Part shown: in pieces, positions 46,733 through 56,508 of the stretch
How positions within the stretch are numbered: the first letter of the stretch is position 1
How the letters are laid out: each line of letters opens with the position of its first letter
DNA from: Skeletonema tropicum
Lineage: Eukaryota > Bacillariophyta > Thalassiosirophyceae > Thalassiosirales > Thalassiosiraceae
Reading direction: 5' to 3'
Assembly (NCBI GenBank): GCA_037178625.1
Contig: CM074139.1
Location: 2,356,001-2,420,000, forward strand
DNA: 64,000 bases
Position numbers and translations under genes: made by a program
The notes under the pieces: generated by a model
The model's input: the letters and a program-made list of their open reading frames with translations, nothing else
What the model was told of the DNA's origin: nothing
Databases searched by the model: none

Positions 46733-47680
46733 CTAAAGAGCCTCAATAGCATCATTCCCATCAACCACGCCACTCAACCCTCCCACAGCACCACTCACAA
46801 CAGCTCTAGCAACAACACTCACATCCACAGCCTTCACTCCCGGTGGACCAGGAGGACGAATCTCCCCAGGAGGCCCACCCGCAATAATGGCCGGTTTGAT
46901 AATCAATGAATTCTCACCACCACCAAAATCGGACATGACACTTTGTTCAGCTGTAGCCTTGCCGGCAAAGTAATCTTTCAAGAGGAATTTGGCAGGTCCA
47001 TTGGCCAATGTGGAAGATACACCAATGTATACTAGTTTGGGCACACCGGCTGCCTTGGCAGCTTGGATGATTCGAGAGTTGACTAGACCATTACCATCTT
47101 TTTGATTTTGCGAGCCTGGAGAGATGCCGACACAGGATATGACGGCGGTAACATCTTTCATGGATGTGGTTAGTTCGTCTAGACTTGCCGTGCCTGCATC
47201 AAGTGAGATGTAGTTGACATTGGGTAGTGATGTGCCTAGTATGGATTTGGTTCGTTCGAGTTGAGTTTCGGGTGAAGAACGAGAGATGGAAGTGACAGCG
47301 TATCCCTGCTGTGATAGGAGTGAGCATGCATGTGCGCCTACGTAGCCTGAGCCACCGTATACGACTACTTTGCCCTTGGTATCGTCTTGTGCATTTGAAA
47401 TGGTAGGACGAAGGAATTGTGATGATGTTGTTGTTGTTGCAATGATGGCGAATGTGGATAGGGCTGTGCGTCTGCTGTGTTCGCATTTTGGTGTAGGATG
47501 GTTGTCATCATGCTGTCCATCACTTTTCAATTTCATTGATGGATTACGTGAAGGAGAAGACACAGCATGGTGACCACGAGTGGAGAGAATAGTGGGCAGG
47601 ACACTGCTGGAAGAGAAAGCTGAACATTGGGAGATGATTGCAGCGAGAGTCGCCGCGAGGAGGAAGCACGCGATCTTCAT
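46733..47680 (-). CDS. Plastid-targeted atypical SDR (NAD(P)-binding) protein
   Basis: Start set at 47680 because it gives a signal peptide with an SAF cleavage site (KIACFLLAATLAAIISQCSAF), giving 315 residues. A second targeting element follows: a twin-Arg (SRRTALSTFAIIATTTT) before a hydrophobic stretch, resembling a thylakoid Tat signal. The Rossmann fold opens with VVVYGGSGYVGAHACSLL (GxxGxxG), followed by VTAVISCVGISPG and AAKAAGVPKLVYIGVSS. The classic YxxxK is replaced by DYFAGKATAEQ, as in atypical SDRs of the NDUFA9/HCF173 type, often non-catalytic or RNA-binding. C-terminal Pro/Gly-rich loop IKPAIIAGGPPGEIRPPGPP. Divergently paired with 47998-49510. An upstream in-frame ATG at 47830 would lose the signal peptide. 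Confidence 0.8.
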   Translation of the reverse strand: MKIACFLLAATLAAIISQCSAFSSSSVLPTILSTRGHHAVSSPSRNPSMKLKSDGQHDDNHPTPKCEHSRRTALSTFAIIATTTTSSQFLRPTISNAQDDTKGKVVVYGGSGYVGAHACSLLSQQGYAVTSISRSSPETQLERTKSILGTSLPNVNYISLDAGTASLDELTTSMKDVTAVISCVGISPGSQNQKDGNGLVNSRIIQAAKAAGVPKLVYIGVSSTLANGPAKFLLKDYFAGKATAEQSVMSDFGGGENSLIIKPAIIAGGPPGEIRPPGPPGVKAVDVSVVARAVVSGAVGGLSGVVDGNDAIEAL

Positions 47681-47997
47681 GGTTGAGAGCGTCTCGGTCT
47701 CGATGATGATGTTGTGATGCGCATCGATGATGGATGAAAGATTTTTTTCAAGTGTCGGAGTGAAAGATACGTGTCTGGATGACATCTGGCATCTGACAGG
47801 GCATCTGGCGCTGCCTTCGCATTTTCGCATTTTCGCAGCTGCTCAGTCAAGCCAAGCAAGCCAAGGGCATCTATCTATATCATCCATAATCGCATCGATC
47901 GACCCAGCAATAGCAATCTATTGCGGTGGAGGTGAAGCCAGGTAGGCAGAGACTGAAAGAACAGCTGTTGCTAGACAGAGGGAGCCTATAATTAATC
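47681..47997. promoter_or_regulatory. Shared 5' region of the divergent SDR pair
   Basis: 317 bp separate the two start codons of the head-to-head SDR genes, so a bidirectional promoter is likely. No defined element is claimed. Confidence 0.5.
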
Positions 47998-49510
47998 ATG
48001 TCATTTCCTCCTCTGGTTTCGCTTCTTTCGGTGTTGGTGATCTCCGTCATTAGTTCTTCTTCAGCATTCACAAATACCGCACATAACAAGCCATCATTGT
48101 ATCAAGAAGTTGTGCAGATCCACTCTAAAAAGACGGCACCAAAATCAATTCTCATCACTACTATCCTCCAACATATCTGACGACAATGCCGCTGTCTCAG
48201 AAAATAGCAAGGTTCTTGTGCTAGGAGGCAGCGGATTTGTCGGCCGACATGTAATCGATGCACTCAAGCTCAAGAAAATACCATTCATCGCCACTTCCAG
48301 AAGTGGTCAAGAAGATGATACAACAATCGCATTAGATCTGACAAGTGATACAGCCGCACAACGAGTGATAGAATTATGTGCGTCAGATGATATTTCGACA
48401 GTTGTGTCAACTGTCGGTTCAATATTTACAGAATGTGATTATGAAGTGAACGCTGCATCGGGACAGATTGCAAAAGCATTGGCATCATCAAAAGATGTGA
48501 ATGTTCACAAGTTTATATTTATTGGTAACTCACAGCGCATCCGAAATGTTTGCAAGACCGTCTCGTCATTACAAGAGTATGCTAGAGGAAAAGAGGAATC
48601 GGAACAATTAATCCAACAAAGTATGGCTGCTGATGACAGATCACATTGTTGCATTGTCAGGCCGACATTCATTTATGGGGGAGATGAGTTCGGCTGGAAT
48701 CCACCTCGATTGCCTACAAAGTTTGGTGAGATTATTGAGGCTTTGTTGGGGTTATACCCAGTTCAGGCACTGTCAGAGTTTTTGCCGGATGTGCTTGGTG
48801 TTGCTCTCGAGGCACCATCGAATGTAAAAGCTGTAGCTGGGTCAATTGTCAATGTTATAGTTGGGCTGGAGGATTCATCCTCGTTGGATACAAGAGAGGA
48901 TATAATCATGGCAGCTTCTCGTCGTCCGCATGGGACATCTCATATCGACTCGGAATCTGCACAGACACGACGAGAGGAGTTGAAACTATGTCTATCACAA
49001 CATGCAAAAGAGTATACACCAGAACAGAACTTTGCCATGCTAGAAGAGCTGGAAAAACTCAAGCCTGTATCAACTCGACCTACAGATGATTCGAGTTTAA
49101 ATGGCCGCTGGGACTTCTGTTTCGATGTTGAACCAGATGTTGGTACAGGGTTCATCAAAGACTTGTTCGAAGGAGAAGATAGTTTCATGAGACGAATACT
49201 TGACTTTCAAGGAGTTCACATGGAGATTGGAAATGATCAATCTGCAATACAGCTTGTTGTTTCAGTATCTCTATTCCAAAAATCATTTACTGTCATCTTG
49301 CATACCTCATTGGTTCCAGCTCCATCAAATCCTGAAGGGACCATGTTCTTGGAAAAGTTTGAGGGCGTGGAAGTAAACGGGATCCGATTATGGTATCCAA
49401 ATGCTTGGAAGAAGAGCCGATTTCTCGAGTTTTCCTATTTGGACGATGCGTTTGCAGTGGCCAGAGGTTCTGGAGGAGAACCGCATTTTCTTCTTCGTGG
49501 TAACAAATAG
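47998..49510 (+). CDS. Plastid SDR fused to a PAP/fibrillin domain
   Basis: From 47998 a signal peptide (LLSVLVISVISSSSAFTNT) has the SAF plastid cleavage motif. Near 48108 the frame changes by one base and continues as KVLVLGGSGFVGRHVIDALK (Rossmann GxxGxxG), VSTVGSIFTECDYEV and KFIFIGNSQRIRN. YARGKEESEQ stands at the YxxxK position, followed by CCIVRPTFIYGGDEFGW, as in NmrA/NDUFA9-like atypical SDRs. After a linker (about residue 330 on), SLNGRWDFCFDVEPDVGTG through FLEFSYLDDAFAVARGSGG is the pattern of the plastid lipid-associated (PAP/fibrillin) domain, whose end is usually YLD..lRv.RG..G. Fibrillins sit on plastoglobules and thylakoids. I infer a thylakoid- or plastoglobule-bound NAD(P)-dependent or cofactor-sensing protein. 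It converges on the KAP gene with only 80 bp between the stops. Confidence 0.75.
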
Positions 49511-49590
49511 TGCTGAAGTACTACAATAGGTACAGTGCAAGGGTAAAAAGGGTACAGTGTTTGTAAACAATCTACATAAAATCGCTATCT

Positions 49591-52479
49591 TTACAGTCCA
49601 CGATGAATATCTTCCACTGATTCGTTGTATTCCCCAATAAAAGAAAAGGATCGTAATAGCCGCAAATCATTCTTCACTAGATCCCATTCTTCATCGTCAT
49701 TCCACTTCACCTTCTCAAATATCTCGATGCATATTTCAGACTTTATCGTTGAACGAGTGCCATCTACCTGTCCCGCCCCCATTTCCCCCAAGGCTTTTTC
49801 AATGAAGTCTTTCAAGTTGTCACAGTCGGTAGGCATACTTGAGGCTCGTTCAATGTTAGCAAGAACCTTGCACATCTGCCGGCGCAGTCTTTTGGAATTC
49901 GATGCACACAATGCCAGAATCAATAAATACGCCTCTTTCATACTCACTTCTGGTGTTTGATCCCGACGATGCCATATATCTTTAATGACCTTGAAAACAT
50001 TGACTAACCGCTTGCTAGAGCGTGGATCGACACCAGAAAACACGCATGCTTTTTCTAGATATTCATACTCTTCCCAAGTGAAATCAAGTTCCTCAGTGGG
50101 GAGAAGAACTGCCTTTGAATCAGATCGTGCTGCCTCAATCACTGAATCTTCTGCTCCAATATATGATTCTTCAGATTCAGATGAATCAGGTTCAGATTGT
50201 GCTGTCTCCACCTTCGGCATCTCCTCATCACTAGTGTCCTCACCTGTTCCGATTTCAGAGAAGAGAGGTGCATTAACTGGAGCTGGAGTATCATCAGCCT
50301 CTTCCTTCTTCGCATTCATTTGTTCTTGAAGATATGACCTCATGTACTTGGCACTTATCGGTGGCACGCGATATGGTAGCTGAACTATCTTCTCGACGTA
50401 ATCCAAGCCGGATGGGTGCCGTTCTTGACTGAGGATACCTTCGTATTTCTTCTCCAAACAAAACGTTACATATTGTGCATCAATTGCCAGTACAACCACA
50501 AATAGCTTCGTTTTCACAAGCAGCTGCACGGCCTCAAGAGTTTCTACAACTTTATCTGGCGGGCAACGATCAAGGTCATCAATAAATAGCACAATGCGAG
50601 GATCACCCCGCGGAAAGATCTTCTTAGCAGCATCTTTCTCGTTATCATCTCTTCTCAACAATGCATCTGAGATGTGTTGGAGATCTGCCTGTGCCAGATG
50701 CACTACCCCTAGATGTTTCTCATAGTTGTTTGACCCGACTCTGTCTCTTACTACCTTTTTCAGCGAATCACCCTCCCTGAGCCAAATACGGTCTTCAAGA
50801 GAATTGATCTCAGCATTCAACACCTTGATAATATCTTGTTGTTTCTCCTCGTCGTTAGCGTCACTGCGAAGATGAACTTCAGTCGCTGCTTCCATTGCTT
50901 CTTGAAGTTGTTCTTTGTCTAGATTCATCTCGCTTGCAACTTTGGTAATCTCTGCTTGGGCAATCCTCAATTTTTCTCTGGCGTCATTAAACTTGAGAAA
51001 TATTCCAGAAATACCAGAAATGAAGGGCCCAAAAACAATAACAATGGATTCAAAACTCTTGAGAAAAACGGGGAGTACTACGGCAAGAATCAATGAAGAC
51101 AGAAACACTGTGAGCCAAAGCGGCGACAATCTTCCTGCCCTCAAGAGATCCCAGCATTTCACGGCCCGGCCACAACAACCCTTCCATTGCTTTATACTGT
51201 TCATCGCAGCGTCCACTGTCTGAGGAACTGGATCACTAGGATTTTCTTCAGCATATTGCTTGTAAGCGTCTTTGACGAGCTTTTTGATTTCTGGTAGGAA
51301 CGTGGTATTGACCACTGCAGTAACATCGTCCCACGCAAGCTTCTGCTTTTTCTTTTCCTTCTGTGTCTCAAATTCTTTTGTAAAAATTTCGAGTTCTTGC
51401 TTTTTCTTTGCAAGATCTTCCATTTCATTGTCATAGTTGCTATTTATGGCATTGACCAAGGCTTTTGTAATGTTTCCACCTCTAGGCTTCCATTCGCGAA
51501 GCTCGTTTTGCACATTTTCGTCCTTCACAACCTCTTTCAGATACTCGAACTCACCACTAGTAGTGAATTGGTCCATCAGTTCAATCAAACTCACACCTTC
51601 CCTAAGAAGCTCTGGTCCAATTGCTGACTCCAAATCCAATTGGTCGTTGAGTTCCGTCAAGATTCGGTTCATCAAGCTTGATAAAAGGCAATCCTTTGCA
51701 AATGTCCATACATCAAACTTTATCAAGTATATATGACCGACGTACGGAAAATCTAGTTCGACAACCTCAGTTGCCAGATTATACTTTTGTATCTCCCTCA
51801 AGTGCTCCTTTATTAAGTTGAAAGTGAAGCTTTTGCCCTTCCCCCAACCTCCCAAGATTCCAACAACAAAAGGAGGTTGCAAGTCCTTAAAGGCGATTGT
51901 ATCTGCAATTGCGTGCGCTTCTTCCTTCACACCAAGTAGATCTTTGCCTTCGGCGTGATCACCAAGGAGAACTTTGCTCCTCATTGAGTTCTTGGCGACT
52001 GAGATGACCCTGTCGTATATTTCCTTGATTTGAGGATTGTCCAGCGGGTTTCTATCATTTCCATCTTTCTCCTTCACTGCATCAGGATATTCTTTGATAA
52101 GTAGCTGTATCACTTCATCCGGCATACCATATCTGATGGCAAAATGCAGCGGCAAGTTTCCACCTTTTTCTTTCTCCTTCAGTGCATCAGGAAATTCTTT
52201 GACAAGTAGCTGTATCACTTCCACCGACGCACGATATTTGATGGAATAATGCAGCGGCAGAGATCCATTTTTATTTTTCTCCTTCAGTGCATCAGGATAT
52301 TCTTCGATAAGTAGGTTTATCACTTCCACCGACGCACCATTGTCGACGGCATAATGCAGCGGCAGAGATCCATAATCATCTTTCTCCTTCAATGCATCAG
52401 GATATTTGTCGATCAGAGCTTGAACTTCCTCAACGTTTGGATTGGTAGAGTGGAGGTTGTGCAGTTGATTGACAGGCAT
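49591..52479 (-). CDS. Ankyrin repeat - KAP family P-loop NTPase
   Basis: Intact 962-residue single-exon gene. Residues about 15-150 are four ankyrin repeats of diatom type (YPDALKEKDDYGSLPLHYAV). A KAP NTPase follows: Walker A GILGGWGKGKSF near 210, KFDVWTFAKDCLLSSLMNRI, coiled-coil stretches, and two or three membrane helices near 445-500 (LWLTVFLSSLILAVVLPVFL). Walker B is RIVLFIDDLDRCPPDKV near 630, with the KAP acidic box, then KIVQLPYRVPPIS. An acidic Ser-rich insert lies at about 735-785, with a helical C-terminal part ending RLLRSFSFIGEYN. KAP NTPases insert membrane helices between the Walker motifs; they include animal Kidins220/ARMS (also ankyrin + KAP) and bacterial PifA-type phage exclusion proteins. 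A membrane-bound signalling or defence NTPase is inferred. No frame breaks. Confidence 0.85.
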   Translation of the reverse strand: MPVNQLHNLHSTNPNVEEVQALIDKYPDALKEKDDYGSLPLHYAVDNGASVEVINLLIEEYPDALKEKNKNGSLPLHYSIKYRASVEVIQLLVKEFPDALKEKEKGGNLPLHFAIRYGMPDEVIQLLIKEYPDAVKEKDGNDRNPLDNPQIKEIYDRVISVAKNSMRSKVLLGDHAEGKDLLGVKEEAHAIADTIAFKDLQPPFVVGILGGWGKGKSFTFNLIKEHLREIQKYNLATEVVELDFPYVGHIYLIKFDVWTFAKDCLLSSLMNRILTELNDQLDLESAIGPELLREGVSLIELMDQFTTSGEFEYLKEVVKDENVQNELREWKPRGGNITKALVNAINSNYDNEMEDLAKKKQELEIFTKEFETQKEKKKQKLAWDDVTAVVNTTFLPEIKKLVKDAYKQYAEENPSDPVPQTVDAAMNSIKQWKGCCGRAVKCWDLLRAGRLSPLWLTVFLSSLILAVVLPVFLKSFESIVIVFGPFISGISGIFLKFNDAREKLRIAQAEITKVASEMNLDKEQLQEAMEAATEVHLRSDANDEEKQQDIIKVLNAEINSLEDRIWLREGDSLKKVVRDRVGSNNYEKHLGVVHLAQADLQHISDALLRRDDNEKDAAKKIFPRGDPRIVLFIDDLDRCPPDKVVETLEAVQLLVKTKLFVVVLAIDAQYVTFCLEKKYEGILSQERHPSGLDYVEKIVQLPYRVPPISAKYMRSYLQEQMNAKKEEADDTPAPVNAPLFSEIGTGEDTSDEEMPKVETAQSEPDSSESEESYIGAEDSVIEAARSDSKAVLLPTEELDFTWEEYEYLEKACVFSGVDPRSSKRLVNVFKVIKDIWHRRDQTPEVSMKEAYLLILALCASNSKRLRRQMCKVLANIERASSMPTDCDNLKDFIEKALGEMGAGQVDGTRSTIKSEICIEIFEKVKWNDDEEWDLVKNDLRLLRSFSFIGEYNESVEDIHRGL

Positions 52480-52854
52480 GATTCAGTTGGACGCAATAAT
52501 GTCAGCGTTGGTTCGGAGAAGGGAGAGCTGGGTTTGTTGATATTACTTGTGTGATTCTGCGGGTGTGAAAATGATGCCGCTTTTTGGTGTTCATGAACAG
52601 AGCGTTGTGCTTCAATCAGATCTCAGATCTCAGATCCTCTTCCTTTTTTCGGGCGGGAGGGTTGGCTTCGTTGATGCTTTGTTGATATTAAATGTGAATT
52701 GAGTCTGCAGAGTGAGGCTACCTAGGGGAAAGGACCACGACCACGACCACGACAACATAGCATGGTGCACGACATACAATAGGTGCACGACAACATATAA
52801 ATGGGTATGGTCGTGAAGTTCCGTCCACAGGAGGGTGATAGATGGTTGATGCAC
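52480..52854. other. 5' flank of the KAP NTPase gene
   Basis: Contains the promoter of the minus-strand gene; short repeats such as cacgaccacgaccacgac near 52730. No other feature recognised. Confidence 0.4.
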
Positions 52855-53245
52855 GGGTTCTAAGGCCTACGTAGGAATTCAAATCTTCGTAGAACGTACA
52901 TACTACCTGTAAGTCGTACCTAATGCTGCGCACTTTTTGACATCAACCATGAAGCTGCCGCTCCTACCGTCGGCCCCAACAATGCACACGCTTCAAATAT
53001 AACCAATATACGCACCAATATCGCTCTCCATTACTATTGGGTATATTATGGAGGCGTTCCTTTGTCGAGGTAGATGCCGTCGTTGAGTTATTGTACTCGC
53101 CATCAACGATATGAAAATTGGTCATCTTCGTCCACCTGTGATATGATCCTTTTGGCAATGATACTCTGCACTACAAGGTCCCCTACTTTACATATCTCAT
53201 CTGCAACATAATATTGACTTCCGAGGTCGTGCCCCACGTATGAGA
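52855..53245. repeat. Dispersed repeat, copy 3
   Basis: Matches 9680-10025 from the gtaggaattcaaatc / gtagaacgtacatactacct block through catgaagctgccgctcctac and gaggtagatgccgtc to cttccgaggtcgtgccc. The internal open frame of copy 1 is interrupted here, so the repeat is not coding. It lies 40 kb from the other copies. Confidence 0.75.
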
Positions 53246-54615
53246 GTGCTCCCTCTATTTTTTATTACCCAGGCGCACATGTGATCGGATATGTGATGTT
53301 TCACATAATTAATATGCAACAATCAACCATATAAACAGTCCATAACAACAATGCAAACACAATTCTTCAACTCTCAACATGAAAGAGGATGTCGGGGGGG
53401 TATACACGCTTCAGCAGCCGCAATATAGGTGTAGATGTCATATTAATCATGGTGTAGAGGCCTACATTTTTTTGTAATTTATTGTACCAAATAATATTTA
53501 ATATTATCCGATTGAAAACACTACTCCAAACAATACCAATGTATATTATTACCGCAATGATTTGTTAGTTCTGTTTTGGATGTGTTTTGGAATTATTGGT
53601 GGCTGTATACAACAATTGATGGTGGTTATTATGCCCATTTGAGACGAGTTTTTTGTAATTATTGACTCGTCGCTTCAAGGAGACAATAAGACTCTTTTTA
53701 TCAGGTTTATGCCCCCCAATCATCGCTCTATATCATATTATAACTGGGGCATAAGTTTCAGGGCTTCGTTCCCTCTGTGATGCATCCTTTGGTGAGAGTG
53801 TCGGTCGCAACAAGGCGACAGGTGGCTTTTGATGATGGTGTGGCTAGATCACTTATATTCTTGGTGAATACGGTGATTACTGTGGCGATAAGCATAACCT
53901 ACGAATAATATATGTTTGGTTGTCGATTGGAAGGGGCAGGGCGGAGTGATGACACACCCTACTGCCTCTCTTTTGGATAAATATGGCAGCGGCAGACTGT
54001 GTCGTCGAGGGGAAATTTCTAGCGATAAAATATGTCGACGAGAATTAATTCGACGTTATTGTATACTGGTGAACTTTTTTATTAATGAACTACAATATGG
54101 GTGTAGAGTTCGTTGCCAAAAAAGTTCACCAGTATATCAAGATGGGACATTATATCACCATAGGACGCAAACACACCATGGTGCCGGTGCTCCTCATCTT
54201 GGTGATGTTGAGTGGAGATGAAAAAGTGTTTGGCGATAGTTAGCCCGTCAAGAAAATATATTGATTTTTGCCTGTTTTGGTTAGTAAGGGTTAACAAATG
54301 TCGTAGCGATAGTCATATCACCTGTTAAGTACTATTCCTACGTTGATACTCCTACTTTTGAACTTAGACCGGGAGGCTTAGAACCCGTGGATGCTGATGC
54401 TTTTTCTTCTTTGGGTTCTCGGTTCTCGGCTTTCATACTGTACCACTACGTATTTATGAACGTATGTTACTAATACGTGCAACGTGTGAATTAGTACAAA
54501 AAATAAACAACCTTTGAAGTCACGTGTCTTGCGAACCCATCACCTCCTCATCGTCACGCCCACACATACAACAACATCTTCAATCTTCATCTTCCTCAAA
54601 AATTTGATATCCACG
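53246..54615. other. Non-coding region with a perfect inverted repeat
   Basis: No gene seen over 1.3 kb; AT-rich. A 19-bp perfect inverted repeat lies at 54062-54080 (tatactggtgaactttttt) and 54118-54136, separated by 37 bp. Immediately upstream of the P5CR gene is its presumed promoter. Confidence 0.5.
54062..54136. repeat. 19-bp perfect inverted repeat (hairpin, 37-nt loop)
   Basis: Left arm 54062-54080, right arm 54118-54136; the arms are exact reverse complements. It may be the end pair of a short MITE or a hairpin transcript. No target-site duplication seen. Confidence 0.8.
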
Positions 54616-55841
54616 ATGATTGCCCATCGCTTTCTACTCTCAGCCACCACAAGATCGCTCTCTCATCGTAGAGCACTTCTCTCCACCAGCTTAGCCTTCT
54701 CCACAACTACCTCCAACCATGACGTCTTTTCAAAGATTTCATTCATCGGCACGGGGAAAATGGCACAAGCTCTAATCGCACCTCTCATCACACAGAAACT
54801 TCAAGCACCCTCTTCCATCAATGCGTTTGATGTATCCGATGAAGCACTGAAACAAGTTCAGGATCTTTATCCAGGTGTTCAAGTGTCGAATTCAATTCCG
54901 GATTGTATTCAAGATGCAAATTTGATTGTTTATGCCGTCAAGCCACAAAATGTTGAGAAAGTGAATGCAGAAATTAGACGTGCCAAGGAAGAAAAAGGGG
55001 CAGATGGGGTTAGAGATGATGCTATTATATTGAGTGTTGCTGCCGGAACTCCAATTTCGAACTTTGTGGAGGGGAGTCTGGTGGAAAAGGTTGCTCGTAG
55101 TATGCCGAATACGCCGGCACAGAGTAAGTAGTTGTACACCTGTACACAAGATATATTCGATGCCAGAAATTCATTTCAAGGGGCCTGTTATAATATTATT
55201 GTTGTCCTTGTTGCCTCTTGTGTGTCTGCTCATCTGTTTTCATTTCTCAACAAACGATGCTTTACTTTAAACCTCAATAATGAAAAGTCGGCGCTGGAGT
55301 GACTGTGTGGGGATGCACAGAAAACATCAACGCAGATGAAAGGAAGAAAATCAAAAGTGTACTGGATTCATTTGGAAAGTCAGTCTTTGTAGACGATGAG
55401 AAATTCATTGACATGTCAACTTCTATATCAGGATCGGGGCCTGCCTACATCTTTCTCTTGATGGAAGCAATGATTGATGCTGGTGTTCATATGGGCTTTT
55501 CTCGGGAGACTGCCACGGTGCTTGTTCATCATACTTTGTTGGGTAGTACCAAGTTTGCGATGGAGACGGGAGAGCATCCTGCTGTGCTTCGAAATAGTGT
55601 GACAAGTCCAGCAGGTACGACTGCGAGTGCAATTTACGAGTTGGAGAATGGAAAGTTTCGAACAGTGATCAAGGATGCGATCTGGGCTTGTTATCGTCGT
55701 AGCCTCGAGATGGGAGGAAAGTGCTCACAAGTTGGTCCAAACAGAGTGAGTTCCGAAACTTTATTTGGAGCGGGTAGCAAAATTTCATCAGGTCATCACC
55801 CTGTGGAGCCCCCTACTGGAGAAATGAAAACAAAAAGCTGA
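54616..55841 (+). CDS. Pyrroline-5-carboxylate reductase
   Basis: Exons 54616-55123 and 55288-55841 with a phase-1 intron (164 bp); the splice restores MPNTPAQIGAGVTVW, a family hallmark. The product has 353 residues. The start at 54616 gives a basic, Ser-rich organelle-type leader (HRFLLSATTRSLSHRRALLS). Next is the NAD(P)-binding start KISFIGTGKMAQALI, YAVKPQNVEKV and ILSVAAGTPI. The C-terminal P5CR signature is ISGSGPAYIFLLMEAMIDAG, then VTSPAGTTASAIYELE. The enzyme reduces 1-pyrroline-5-carboxylate to proline with NAD(P)H, the last step of proline synthesis. Diatoms use proline as an osmolyte. An upstream in-frame ATG at 54514 exists, but the 34 extra residues add no clear signal. No odd features. 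Confidence 0.95.
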
Positions 55842-56186
55842 GAAGCATACAAGTGGACTGACCGTCAAAAATAGGGGTGCGTAACCACTGTCCCACGACT
55901 TTGGGATTATTGGCAATGGGTCTACAAAGTATCTTATATCTAAATGGGCCTATCAGCTCACTCTTCTAGCAATCCTTTCTTCTCTCAATGGCCCCTCAAT
56001 CTTGCTTTTCTGAAGTGAGAATTTGATGCAGTCATAGCTCACCTTGTAGGTTGCATAAGAATTAAAGCACGAGTAAAGGTTTTCATGCATATTCTAACTT
56101 CCGCTTCGGCCTACAGCGGTCACCTTGCTTCCTTGCAATAAATCTTTGCATGATGTTTACACAGTGCATCGCATGTTGATTGGTCG
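55842..56186. other. 3' flank of the P5CR gene
   Basis: No gene seen. A minus-strand frame at 56083-56358 overlaps the promoter motifs of the next gene and has no recognisable content. Confidence 0.4.
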
Positions 56187-56258
56187 TCCCGCCAAAAATC
56201 TCACTCCCGCCAAAAAGGGCCGACATTCGGACATTTGAATTTCTGCAAGCCCGCCAAA
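56187..56258. promoter_or_regulatory. Three E2F/DP-like sites upstream of the wall-protein gene
   Basis: CCCGCCAAA occurs three times, at about 56188, 56206 and 56250. Its reverse complement TTTGGCGGG fits the E2F consensus TTTSSCGS. The sites lie 250-320 bp before the ATG at 56509. Such clustering suggests cell-cycle (S-phase) control; binding is inferred from sequence alone. Confidence 0.5.
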
Positions 56259-56508
56259 TTTGTCGACATTCAGAACAAACCACTCCACGCGAGAGTTGTA
56301 CCACACTATCCCAACAACCTTTCAGTATCCATCGCACCACTTTCCTTTGTGTTGGCACATTTTCGGTGGAAAAGACTCGTCGGGAGCAACATTAGTTCCC
56401 ACGAGACATTGAGGAGATTCACAGAACAATTTAAATAGCTATCCTCCCTCACACGCTACAGATAAATCCATCTCACTCATCTTCCCCCAAACGAGATGAA
56501 AAATCACC

